A program made the position numbers and the translations under genes. Shown one piece after another: positions 11,695 through 23,675 of a stretch of 64,000 nucleotides of DNA. The notes under the pieces were generated by a model, which was not told the DNA's origin, searched no databases, and saw nothing but the letters and a program-made list of their open reading frames with translations. Source of the DNA: Sindora glabra (Eukaryota > Streptophyta > Magnoliopsida > Fabales > Fabaceae); contig CM035232.1 in NCBI GenBank assembly GCA_020226215.1, positions 15,040,316 through 15,104,315 on the forward strand. Direction: 5' to 3'. How positions within the stretch are numbered: the first letter of the stretch is position 1; every line of letters starts with the position of its first letter.

Positions 11695-14600
11695 ATGAGA
11701 ATTTCATTGTGGAATTGTAGGAGAGCAAGAAACCCTAATTTTTGTAAAGCTTTTAGAGATTTACTTTCTTAATATAGTCCAAACATGTTAATTTTGACAG
11801 AAATAAAGCTGTTTGGTGATAGAGCCAGAAGTGTGTGTGTTGACTTACCATTTAACCATTATGCTATTTCAAAAACTATTGGACTAGCTAGTGGAATTTA
11901 GGTTCTTTGGAAAGATGATAATATGGAATGTTAAGCTTTGAATTCTACTGAACAAGAGATTCATCTAGTGATCCAAGTTCGTAATCATCCTCCATGGTTA
12001 TTTAGTGCTATCTATAATAGTATAAGACTATAGGATAATCTGATGCATATTGCTAACTTACATTCTATGCCTTAGTGTTTAATGGGTGATCTTAATGATG
12101 TTATCTTTAGTTTTGAAAATTTTGGTGGGAAGCCTATAGATAATCAAAAGGCTATGGTTATGATAAATTGTTTAGATAATTGTAATATGATAGATTTGAG
12201 ATTCTTTAAACCACCTTTCATTTGGTCCAACTCGCGTGAAGCCCTAAACACTATACAAGCTGACTTGATAAAGTTTATGCAAATGTAGATTGGCTTCTTG
12301 AGTTCCCAAATTATGCTATTTCACATCTTACTTATACTTATTTAGATCACTATCCTATTTTGATTAACCTTAATTTAGTTTAAGTTAGTGGACTTTTTTG
12401 ACCTTTTTGAATGGAACCAATGTTGTATTCCCACCCTCCTTTTTCTTAAATAGTTAGATTATGCTAGGATAATGATATAAATTATTTACAAATTATAACT
12501 AATAATTTTGTTAAGTTTATGAAAATTTAGAACAAAAATGTTTTTAATTATATCTTTAATAGAAAGAAACATACATTGGCTAGATTATAGGGGCAGAGAT
12601 AAAATTAGTTGAAAGGCCTTCATTGTATCTTAGCCAACTTAAAAAGTCTCTAGGAGAAGAATATCAGCATTTACTTTCTATGGAAGAAGAATTTTGGAGA
12701 ATGAAATCTAAGATGGAATGGTATGTGGTAGGAGATAGAAATACATATTTCTTTTATATAACTACATTGATAAAAAGGAAAAATAATGATAATAGTTGGA
12801 TTGTTGACCTTCCTTTAATCATGGATATAATTCAAAGTTTTTTTTGTCAATATTTATACTTCTTCAAATCAGGTTCAATTTTCACCTTTTTAAATTAGTG
12901 TTGATTGGTCAGGTGTTATTCCTAGTTATATTGAATATAACTTTATTGTTATCTTTGAAGAAAGGGAAGTAATGGAGGCTATCTTTTCATAAAAACCAAG
13001 GAAATCTCTAGGTGTTGATAGTCTCCATCCATGATTTTTTTTAAAAATTTTGTTAAATTACTAAAGGAACTATTATCAAAATTATTCAACAAATCTTTAT
13101 AATTGGTCAAGTTCTTGATTATTTAAATAAAACTCTGCTTGTTTTGATTCCCAAGGTTAAAAGACTAGAATTTTTTAATCAATTTAGACCTATAAGTTTA
13201 TGCACTATAATTTATAAAATTTTATGAAATTTTTTTTTGAGTTAATTAAAGCCTACTTAGATGAGCTTGTTTCTTCCTTTCAAAGGGCTTTTGTTCCTCG
13301 AAGGCAAGCAAATGACAATATTGTTATTATTCAAGTATTATACCATGTTATTAAAAAGAAGAAGTGTAAAAAAGGTTTCATGATAATAAAAATAGATTTC
13401 AAAAAAGTTTATGATAAAATTGAGTGAAACTAAGTTGAAAGAATTATAAGTTCCTACCCAAACTCAAATAACTCATTACGAGTTATATTTCCTCCTCTAA
13501 CATATCAATCTTGTTTAATAGAGGCAAATTATATGTTTTTTTCCCCTTCAAGAGGCATTAGGCAAGGAGATTTGATTTTTCCATATTTCTTTATCTTATG
13601 TATAAGATTCCTTGATTTTCTATTAACAAAGAGGTAGGAGCTACCAATTGGTCTCCTCTAGCTACATAAAAAATAGGATTAGCTTTCTCTCATTTCTTCT
13701 TTGTTGATGATGTTATTCTGATTGTAAAAGCAAATATTAGAAAAGCTATTTCTATTCAAAATATGCTAGAATGTTTTTCAAATGCTTCCGGACTTGATGT
13801 AAATCATATCAAGTCAAAAATTTATTTTTCCTGAATACTATTGAGTTCACTGAGCAATATGTATCTACTACTCTTAATCTTGAAAGTATTGAGGAATCAG
13901 GGAAGTATTTTGGAATTCCATTTCAATTTAAAGTTAGAGGTAGTTATTATGATCATATTATAGATAAATTGAAATCCAAATTAAGCAAGTGGAAGATAAA
14001 ATTTTTGAATTTGGCAGGTAAATAGGTTCTTATCAAACTTGTCATACAAGCTATTCCTAGTCATTTTCTTTAATGTGCTTTATTGCCTGAAAAGGTTTGT
14101 AATAGAATTAAGAATATCTCAAAAAATTTCTTATAGGATTCAACTAATGATAAAAGGAAAATGCATTTAGTGGGTTAGGACAAGGTTATAAAACCTTTAA
14201 ATGAAGGATGGCTAGGTCTTCAAAAGATCTACTACAAAAATTTAGCCTAAATCACCAAACTTAGCTCGAGATTCTTAAAAGATAGATCAAAACCTTGATT
14301 CCAATATCTTTATCATCGATATGTTCATAATAGAAATAAACCTAGAAGTTTCTCTTAACCAATTTGGCAAGTAATGAGACAAACTCACAAGTTTCTTTTG
14401 AAAGGAATTAGATGGATCACATATAATGGGAAAAATACTACTTTTTGGGATGATAATTGGACAAGATTGGGACCTCTTAGAAAATTTTTCTAGGGCCCTC
14501 TTGATAGAACTCAAGGAAATTGGAATGTATGTGACCTTTTGATTGGTGTAAAAATTTGGAGTACTAATATGTTATCTAATTTTTTTGAAAAGGATGTTAT

Positions 14601-15680
14601 TACTTCTATTAATGCTATATATGTTAATCTCGAGAATGAAAGAAATGATGAATTAGTATAGGGATTAACTCAAAATGGTCAATTTTTCTTGAATTTAGCT
14701 TATTCAACAATTAGATCATATCCCGAAAATATGCTGAATGAAGGAAAATTTAATGTAACATGGATCTAGAAATTAAGTTTACCTCTTTTAAATCAAACTC
14801 TAATATAGCTCATGCTACATGATAGTTTGCTAACCTTTTCTATGTTGAGCCACTAAGGATTGAATATTGATCTTACATGTTCTCTTTGTTAGACTGATAA
14901 GGAAACTCAGCTACATTTGTTTAGAGATTGATTACAAAGATAGTTTGATGTCAACTAAATATGCCTCTATGTATACATTGTTTCTTTGATTCAAATCTAC
15001 ATGATTGGACACTTTCAAATTGTAAAAGTTCATCTGCCTATTCTTATTTAAATGTGCCTTAGAATAAATCTTTGGCATTGCTTTATGATGTATTTGGATC
15101 TTTTGGAACAAGGTTGTTATGAACAATGGTAGGATTTATTGAATAATGCTACTGCTTTGTCTCTGACTCAACAAATTAAAGACCAAGTATTAGAAACTTA
15201 TAAATTTCTATGTAACAGTAAGACTACTAATAATATCCACAAAGTTACAATAAGGGTGAAATGGCGAGCTCCTTAAAATGATTAGTTTTGTCTCAATATG
15301 GATGGGGCTTCTTCTACTATAATAGGGTTGCTTGGTGTTAGTGACTTCATAAAGGACTATACAGTAGATGGATCATAGATTTCTCGAAAGGTCTTGAAAG
15401 GATAATTTTTGTTATTGCAAAATTATGGGCATTGATTGAAGGCTTGAAATTAGCTATTCAATTAAATATTATAAAACTATATATTCAACTTGATATAGAT
15501 ATAGTGGTTAAAGTTGTATCAAATAATCAAAATGAAAATAACTTAATTAATCTTTTTTCGATTGAATGTAGGAATCTCTCAAAAAAAATTTATAAGCAGA
15601 TCATACATATCTATAGAGAAGTAAACTCTTGTGTGGATGTTCTTGCAAAAAAAGAAATGTGTGATCAATCTCCATTGTAA
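11695..15680 (+). pseudogene. LINE ORF2 (endonuclease, reverse transcriptase, RNase H), degenerate
   Basis: The frame starts M-R-I-S-L-W-N-C-R, the usual opening of plant LINE endonucleases, followed by L-T-E-I-K-L. The endonuclease G-D-L-N-D motif is at about 12083-12100. The reverse transcriptase is recognisable by Q-R-A-F-V-P-R-R-Q-A-N-D-N and I-K-I-D-F-K-K-V-Y-D at 13280-13425, and by the catalytic F-V-D-D at 13700-13711. A C-terminal RNase H-like domain lies at about 15290-15680 (N-M-D-G-A-S; E-G-L-K-L-A; N-S-C-V-D-V-L-A-K). Numerous stops and frameshifts break it. Several stops stand where Trp or Gln is expected (TAG in place of TGG before V-L-W-K and before C-L-M-G-D), consistent with cytosine deamination. 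Confidence 0.8.
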
Positions 15681-18240
15681 GTATTTTGTAGTCCTTTTAA
15701 GAATTTAAAATCTCGGTTAGCCATCATTTGGAACGGGCGTAAGTGGGAGGGGGTAAAAGAAGGGGCATAAATGAAAGTGAAATTTACGATTTCGACTGTT
15801 TGGACAAGGGGTGAAATTTAAGGGGTGTAAATAGAAGTGAAAATAATGGTAGGGTCCATTGGTAATATTTCCCCCCGATATGAGGTGAAAATGAAATGTA
15901 ATGGTCAATTTTCCCTGCATTCCTTTATTGCCCTTTTTGTTGAAGAACTGTTAAGCTCCTAAATTGCGTTCGATAATTGAGACCACCGCTAACCTGGCCA
16001 CCAGATCAACATCGTTTCCACTGCTCGCAATTGGCTCACATCTGACATCAGGTAAGCTTTCAGTGTCCGATCTGCATTGCAGTTCTTCTCTTTTTTCAAA
16101 TTGCTTTCAATATTTTCATCTTATACAATTTTCTACAAGAATCTGCTCTTCTCCTGCTTTAGCCACTGGATTCCATCCCTCTGTGCTAGCGTGTCCCTTG
16201 GAGATCTGAAAACAAGTATACTTAGTTGAAAACCTGCGATATTTGCCCATTGTTTTATGTTGCTAGCTGATTGTTGCAAGGGTGGTGCCGATTGCATCGC
16301 GGCGGAGAATGGTCAATCATGGTGGGAATCTGACCTTTGGAGTTTGTTTGGTTTCCTGTATGGGTGAATAACAGCTTAGATCCATGCTAGTCGGCGGTTG
16401 AACAATGGACTGGGTTGGACTCTGACCTCGAGCGGCGGGTGCAGCTACGATGATTCGAGAACCTCTCGATTCAGGTCGGGTCAGCCCAGGTTGGGCTCAA
16501 CTCGAGATCAGGATAGGAAGCCGACCTAGCACATAAATAGTGATTTTTTTAAATAAATTTGTTCTTGATTATTATAATTAAATAATTTTTTTTAGATTGA
16601 TAAAATTAGTCTCAATTATTTCTCTTTCTTTCTTTCCATTGATATTTATACTGGCTAGATATATGTTCCAAATTCTGAATTTTGACTGAAATGGAAGTGT
16701 ATTGTTCTTCATATTCACATTTCTTCTTTTTACAATTAGTTTATCATATAAAATTGGTGGTGACATACGTAGCACTTGATGTCATGTAATATATGTATAA
16801 ATATCACTTTAATCGAATTTTAAGTATTTAATAAATATTAATAATAAATAATAATTGTATAGAAGATCAATCATTTTAAAAATAGTTATAATAAGTTTAT
16901 CATTTTACAGGACATCTATTTGAATTGTTATAAAGAAAATTCGTGCATTATCAGATTTTTTTACTCTATCATATAAAACATCATAAAATATCAATATGAA
17001 TATGAATTCAATGTTTAAAGGATCAAGAAAAAGCTAAAAAAATAATGAAGTATAACCTTTTGTTCACTCTCCAATAATTTTGTATTAATTTTTAAAATTT
17101 ATATAATTAATTTTTTATGATTATTAAATTAAGTAATTAATTAATAATAATTATTGAATTGAAAAATAATATACATATAAAATTATATTTAAAAATTTTA
17201 TAATAAAAACTTGTGAAATATCACCTAAATTTTCTTCAAAAAGATAATAAGATATGCTTAATAGTGCAACTAAAAAATATCTTTTAAATTAGTGTATTTA
17301 AATTTTATGTGCTAAACTAATCATAAAAGCATAACATTATTAAATAGAAGAAAAAGAATATGTTAATGAGTAATAAAATTCTAATTGATGACATTATATA
17401 GAATATAAAATCTTCAACAATCTATACACTTTTTTTAATTTATTTTTCAAATTTTGTAATAGGTTGAAAATGAATTAAATAAAGGTTTTTAAATTTTTAA
17501 AAATTTTATTTTCCTAACATAATTATATATTTTAATGTGTTTATTTTGTATGGACTAAAATCATTTTATATTATATCATAATATAATATTATCATTTGAA
17601 TTTTTAATTATATGAGTAAACATGAAAAAATTAACAAAACCCTTAAGTAACATTGCCCATTTCTGAATGACATATTATGATGTTACTGATGTAGCATCCT
17701 GAAAAGTATGTGAATTTTCTCCTCATATAAAGAAGAAACTATTTTACTATGGTGTCTGGGATTAATAATTAATTATAAACGGCAGAAAATAATAAACCCA
17801 TAAATAAGTGCCTTTATTAGATTTACTCATTTTAGTTTTATGTCTGTTATTTCTTTTGCAGGGAATCTAAATTTCACACAGAACGGCAAGAATTCTATCC
17901 AAGTATATTGGAGACTAGATTCGAAGTTTTTGCTCCCCATTATAAAAGGTAAACTTGCATCCATTCCACATGTTATCTCCATCAATATGGTTAGATATGT
18001 GCTTGATTGTTATTTGAACATCAATCTATTGTCTCATTGTAGTGTTTAATGAAATTCATTGTTAGCTTAGGCTTTGCAATGATTTCATCAGTAATATAAA
18101 ATGTTGTGAAAATTTGTGGTAGCTATTAGTTTGAGATATGTATGATATATAGTTAGGTAGGATATATAGTTTCATTGCTATTATATTAATCAAGTTTATA
18201 TATTTATTAATTGCACATTAGGAGTATTTTACAAGTGACA

Positions 18241-19726
18241 ATGGACGATAATGAGAATGATGTGTACGAAGAGAAAGAGGAAGAACATAATTTAATTAGT
18301 GTTGATACAAAGGAAGAATGTGAAAGAATGTGTCAAATGTGTGTTAGTTACATGACATGCTATACTGCTTAATATATGCAACTGTTATAATTGGGAGCAT
18401 CCAGTATATAGAAACATATTGATGATGACACTGGCTCAAAAGATCAAATGCGACAACAACTGTTACATAACTTATTAGAACTTGATAAATGTCATAATTT
18501 GTTGTGCATGAGTCCCTATGCTTTCCATCAATTGTGTGAAAAGTTAAAAGCAACAGGTAGGGTGAGAGATTCCATATATTTAACAGTGGAGGAACAAGTT
18601 GCTCAATTTTTACACATATTAGCATATAGCGTTAAGAATAGGACTATATCTTTTTTCTTCCATCGATCTTGGGAGATAATTAGTCGTCACTTCCATAATG
18701 TCTTATAAGCTATTGTAATGCTTAGGGATGAGTATCTTGTGCAACCTCCAGGTTCAAAGATTCCTTCTCAGATATTCAATAATAATAGGTTTTATCCTTA
18801 TTTCAAGGTAATGTAATTAGTTATATATGTTTAACCCAATGTATAATTCTCATTTATAGTCGACAATACATAGTCTTTGTATAACCCAATGTTCAAAAAT
18901 TAATGAATACAAGATTGTGTTGGAGCTTTAGATGACACTCATATATGAGTCAATGTACCAAAAGAAAATGCCTCTCATTTATGAGGAAGAAAAGATTATC
19001 CTACACAAAATATGTTAACAGTTTGTTCATTCGATATGAAATTCACATATGTTTTATCTGGGTGGGAAGGAACTGCATCAGATTTTAGGGTTCTTAAACA
19101 TGCACTGAATAAAAAAGGAGATAAATTGAAAATTCCTAGAGGTAAGATATATTGTAATATGGCATTCGCTTGAAAGATAATATAACAATCATTTACGCAC
19201 AGTTCTTCTTATAATGACACTGACGTTGTGATGGTTGTTTGCATGATTGCTATATATTCTAGAAAAATTCTGGTTAGGAGATGCAGGTTATCCTTTGAAA
19301 GCAGGACTTCTTTCACTGTATAGAGGTGTTTGTTATCACTTAAAGGAATACACTATATGTGGTCCCCAGAATACAAAAGAGATATTTAATCATCGACATG
19401 TTTCATTGAGAAATGTAATTGAAAAAGCATTTACTGTCCTTAAAAAGAGTTTTCCTATCATAGCTAATGGAACAGAACCTTATTACCCTTTTGCGACAAT
19501 GACAGACATCACCATTGCATGTTGTATACTGCATAATTTTTTGATAGATGTTGATCCCGATTCATGGTTGATGGATAAAGTGGATCATGAGTTATTGCAG
19601 AGTGAAATAAAAGACACTAGGGAGCATGAAACACAAAATACCAAGGAAGATTACAGGGAAGGACACATTCTTAAGGAACATATAGCCACCCATATGTGGA
19701 ATGACTATGAACAGAGCTTGTCTTAA
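18241..19726 (+). pseudogene. Harbinger DDE transposase, degenerate
   Basis: This reads as a plant HARBI1-type nuclease. The N-terminal part has the helical domain motif T-V-E-E-Q-V-A-Q-F-L-H-I-L-A (about 18583-18624) and R-S-W-E-I-I-S-R-H-F-H-N-V-L. The catalytic region shows G-A-L-D-D-T-H (about 18926-18946), then G-D-A-G-Y-P-L near 19265, and R-N-V-I-E-K-A-F near 19410-19433, giving the D-D-E triad. A conserved tail (A-C-C-I-L-H-N-F) ends at 19726. Stops interrupt it after about 45 codons, after H-N-V-L, and at two TGA codons in the D-D-T-H region where Arg (CGA) is expected. At least one intron-like gap is present (about 18810-18910). Confidence 0.85.
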
Positions 19727-20167
19727 ATAGTTTATTCTATTTTTTAAAGCTTTGTATTAACTGTGATGTGATGGATGTGACCTTTATGACTGAAACAGGA
19801 TCTTATCCTTGTAACATATGTTTAGAATGAACGAGTTGTATCACTTGTGAAGGTGTCAATTGAGTGATCCTATGTATAACATAGACCTAATATAATGGTT
19901 ATATATGCTAAAAGTGACTGTCATATATATGTGTGTAGGGTGTTATTATGAATTGAAATTTGCTTCCATAAATGTGTTATATATTTATCATGCACAAAAT
20001 TTTTCTTTTTAGTTAGCTTGAGTACCTTGTAAGGTGATGGATACGATCATTGTGACATAAGTGTAGTTCTAAAGTATAACTTAAATTTGTCATGCAATTA
20101 TTGTTGTGAATTATGAATTAACTTCTTATTGTGATATACATTTGACGATCCTCTATACTAATTCATA

Positions 20168-21499
20168 TTGCTTGATTGTATGATAATTTGCAATTTAATA
20201 ATACCAAAAAGTAGGAAATCCAACAGCCGAGGAGAGGGATCATTAAAGGACACCTTACGATGGACAACAAAGATGGATTCAGCATTACTGGATGCATTGT
20301 TAGAAGAGGTACACAAAGGAAATTGTCCAGACGGCACTTTCACTTCCATGACTTATGCCACCGTCGTAGTGGAGCTTAATCAATCAATTAGTCCATTACT
20401 TCAGAGGCATCATTTAAAAAACAGGATGCGAATATTGAAAGAACACTTTAACGAGTGCTACGACTTATTTCACAGGTGAAGTGAGATTACATAGAATCCA
20501 ATGACCAATATGCTTGAAGCTAAGTAGGAAGTTTGGAACAAGATTTGTTCCATAATAAATCAAGTACCCTAAATAATACGTGTGATCCTAAATTTTATTT
20601 ATGTTGTTACAGGATACGTATAGATTCATAATTGGCTGATGTGACATATGTATATGATGATGTACTCCTTGACTTCCTTATATGTTTATATAAGCACGTA
20701 TTTTATGTTAAATTTCTATTCTATAACATAAAACTTTTGAAGGTTATCAGTTACTTGTAAAGTTGCTTAAAAAGTCATATAACATGATATACCATTCAGA
20801 CATAGGAAAATAGTGTACACCATTTTTGCATGTTAATTGTCATAACTCTCTGATTTTATTTGCTATATGGTTGAAAGAATTATTTTATTTAGTATTAAAT
20901 GTAGAAGGGCATTGCATCTTATAATTCCAATTCAATGTTTATCTAACAGAAAGTATATTTTCAGGAGAAGCCAGAAGCTCAAAAATGGAAATGCACTCCC
21001 ATCACTCTATGACAAGTTGTTAGAGCTCTTTGCTAGGGATAGGGCAACGGGTGCACGTGCTGAGACTTCGATTGACAAAGTTTGTAGATGGGAGAGAAAA
21101 GGCTTGGACCTTAATGACAACTTTGAATTTAACTCTGATTTCGATGTGACATAGGGAAGTGAGGCTTCGAATTTCACATAACATGATAATGTATTTAGTC
21201 CTCAGAGTGCTCCCTTAAATCACTCTCAGGAGTATACTCCTTCAAATCCTTCAACTCAATCACAAGGGACCTCATCCTCAAAAAGTTCTAAAAAAAAGGC
21301 GCCCATGGTTAATGTGATTCAAGAAAGGTATGAAAGGCTAGACATAGGGATAAACAAATTGACGAATGTGATGAAAGAGGTGGCAAAAAGACATGCCGAT
21401 ATAGCTGAAGGAAATCTGTCATTCCTCCAGAGTAGTAAACCTCGCTATTATAATGAGGTAGAAGTTTGGCAAGAGCTGGAAAACCTAGGAGTTCCCTAG
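20168..21499 (+). pseudogene. Harbinger Myb/SANT-like DNA-binding protein, degenerate
   Basis: This is the second gene of the Harbinger element. The first exon (to about 20479) carries R-W-T-T-K-M-D-S-A-L-L-D-A-L-L-E-E-V, the Myb/SANT-like domain of these accessory proteins, which help the transposase bind and enter the nucleus. The domain continues through 20470-20550 with stops (N-P-M-T-N-M-L-E-A, E-V-W-N-K). A further exon at about 20965-21153 gives P-E-A-Q-K-W-K in one frame, then Y-D-K-L-L-E-L-F-A in another, so one frameshift is present. The C-terminal Ser-rich and helical tail runs to a stop at 21497-21499. Confidence 0.75.
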
Positions 21500-23269
21500 A
21501 ATTTTCAGTTGAAGTGGTACACGTTCTTATGCAAAAATGAAAAGGTCAGGAGGTAATTTTTTGGTGTTCCACCGAATGTACGGCTCCAGGTCTTGTATCA
21601 ACTCATGGTGAGTGCAGGAGTTGACTGAGACAATGGTAGTGCAACCAAATGATCCTTTTTTGGATGAAAGATTGGTAATGTGAGTAGCTATTGTTCTCTT
21701 ATGAACTTGTTTGTTGTTAAACAATTTGTGTGAAACATTTCTTGATACTTATTTTGACATTGCATATATTAATATTCATTCATTGTTATCATAATAATTG
21801 ATTTTGCAATTGGCAGAATGATGGATTCTAATAATATTTTCTAAATGTTGTAGGTACTTTTGCTCCAAGACTTTATGAATATGTTTTTGATCTGTATTGG
21901 TCATTAATAGGATTGGAGTATTGCATTTGATGATGACTTTTTATATTCATGATACTATAGCATGTGATTAGATAATATGTATAATGTCATCTATAATATT
22001 TGTGTATAATTAGTAGAATTTTGAAGATAATATGGAGCGAGACTTGACAAATGATAGTATTATATTTATGTGTTATATGATTCTCTTAATATGTCATATT
22101 ATCGTTGTGTACTAGGTCTACTGAAATTCAGGTAAGACTTGTATAAATATAAAGTGTTATATTTACACCATACTGTTTTTTGGTACTATATTTTAATTCA
22201 TGAACTAGCATATTATTATTGAGAGGAGGAAATGTAATTGTAGATATTGACAGGGTTGTAATGCATGATTGAAATGAAGTTATTTGGAGAGTTTACAATG
22301 GTGTGATTAACCTCATTTAATGGTACATTTATCTTGATTAGAAGTTGAATAATATGGGAAGGCCATATGTAGGTAGTTTTGATAAGAAAACTCTAAATAA
22401 AAAGTAAATGTAGATGTGGAATTAATAATATTCTGTTTTCCCAAAAGATATTTTAAAATTATAGTGCAAAGTTTTAAAATTTTATTAAATATTTAAAATT
22501 TTAAATTTTAAATGCAAATATAGAAATAATAAGTGTAAAATTTGACATAAATTTTTTATTTATATTTTATTAAGAACAATTCTTAAATAAATTTTAGTTT
22601 CTCTTTTAAAATAAAATTAAAATGTGAAATTATTCTTTACATATAAAATTTACAATAATTAAAAATAAAAAAATATGATGGAATAAATGTAGATAGTTTG
22701 AAAATATAAAATAATAAAATATTTATTAATTAAAATAAGATTAGAAAACATGTTTAATATTTTAATAAAAATTTAATATTATTACAAAAATTAATAATAT
22801 ATTCAAGGATATTATAATAATTTTATTCAATTTCATTTCCTCTTAACCAATTTCACTCATTACAAATAACAAAAATTAATTTCACTCCTATTTCCACATC
22901 TTCCCATTTTTACCTATTCCAAACAATTTAGGTAAAATTTCTCTGTCTTTCATTTTCTTTCACCTCCATTTCCGCCCTTTATCTTTTCACTCAAACCCAA
23001 ACAAACCATGAGTTATTGATATTATGGCTACTGTTTTATCCCAGGGAAGCCGGATAGTTTGTTTCTCTGTTCTGCTGTTCAGTATCCTTCGTTTATATCA
23101 AAAAAGAAAAAAATTTCTGATTCAATTAATTTATTCAATTTATAGTTCATACTTGTAAATCAGTCACACCATTGTACGTATAAATTTGCACTTTTTAAAT
23201 AAATAGCTTTATATTAAATAGAGCTAAATTAAATAAATATATATTTTTTTAATTCTTCAAACAATTTGT

Positions 23270-23675
23270 TACTACCACCTAGCGCGAGTATGACAGCGCA
23301 TACAAAGCGTTCAGCGCGAATGCAGCGTTGTGTGCAATTTTCAACTCCGTGGCAGGAAAAATGATCTCTAATTCATCCCGCGTGAACCATAATTGATAAT
23401 TTCAACTGGTCGTGCTGTTCGATTTCGATGCTTGTCTTCTGGTCATCTGTAACTGTAAGTTCAATTGCCCGAGACCCTTCACTTTTTGTTCATCTGATAA
23501 ATCAAACTGATTTCTTAAATTTCGCCATTTAGTTTTTGAATTTTGATCATCCTTGTTCATTTTATTCCGGAATCATCTATACTGATCTTACGTTATGAAT
23601 TGATTACTGCTTATTTTTTGTTTTGCTAGGACTCTAGCAATTTGTTCTGATTTCCATTAGGGTTTGTAGTCCGAA
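23270..23675 (+). promoter_or_regulatory. Probable promoter and 5' leader of the J-protein gene, with a leader intron
   Basis: A GC-richer island with repeated GCGCGA/CAGCG phrases (23281-23330) stands out from AT-rich surroundings just upstream of the J-protein gene. A good donor (AACT|GTAAGT, intron from 23455) and acceptor (TTTTGCTAG|GAC, to 23629) outline a 175-bp intron in the 5' UTR. The leader then runs 46 bases to the ATG at 23676. I infer the core promoter lies in the island; no clear TATA box was chosen. Confidence 0.45.

Larger units (their letters stand above)
15720..23012 (+). mobile_element. PIF/Harbinger DNA transposon, full-length layout, inactive
   Basis: The element lies between TTA duplications (15717-15719 and 23013-23015), as expected for the TWA targets of PIF/Harbinger. 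Its ends are related but diverged: the left begins GCCATCATTTGGAAC, and the right, reverse-complemented, begins CTCATGGTTTGTTTGG. Both continue into G-rich subterminal DNA. Inside are a DDE transposase (18.24-19.73 kb) and a Myb/SANT-like gene (20.17-21.5 kb), the standard two-gene content, plus about 2.5 kb of non-coding 5' DNA. It sits in the 3' UTR of the older LINE; the LINE tail resumes at 23016. Stops and a frameshift in both genes mean it cannot move itself. Confidence 0.7.
6161..23112 (+). mobile_element. L1-type LINE retrotransposon, split by two later insertions
   Basis: A non-LTR element runs on the plus strand: ORF1 (DUF4283 plus a CCHC-like knuckle, 6.4-8.06 kb), ORF2 (endonuclease, RT and RNase H, 11.7-15.7 kb), and a 3' end of the form TTTATATCAAAAAAG followed by an A-rich tail at about 23090-23112. 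The element is flanked by ATTTCTAATTCAATT (6146-6160) and ATTTCTGATTCAATT (23113-23127), 14 of 15 bases alike, as expected for a LINE target-site duplication. Without the solo LTR (8163-11469) and the Harbinger element (15720-23012) it is about 6.3 kb, a usual full length for plant L1 elements. Both ORFs contain many stops, so it is long dead. Confidence 0.75.
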
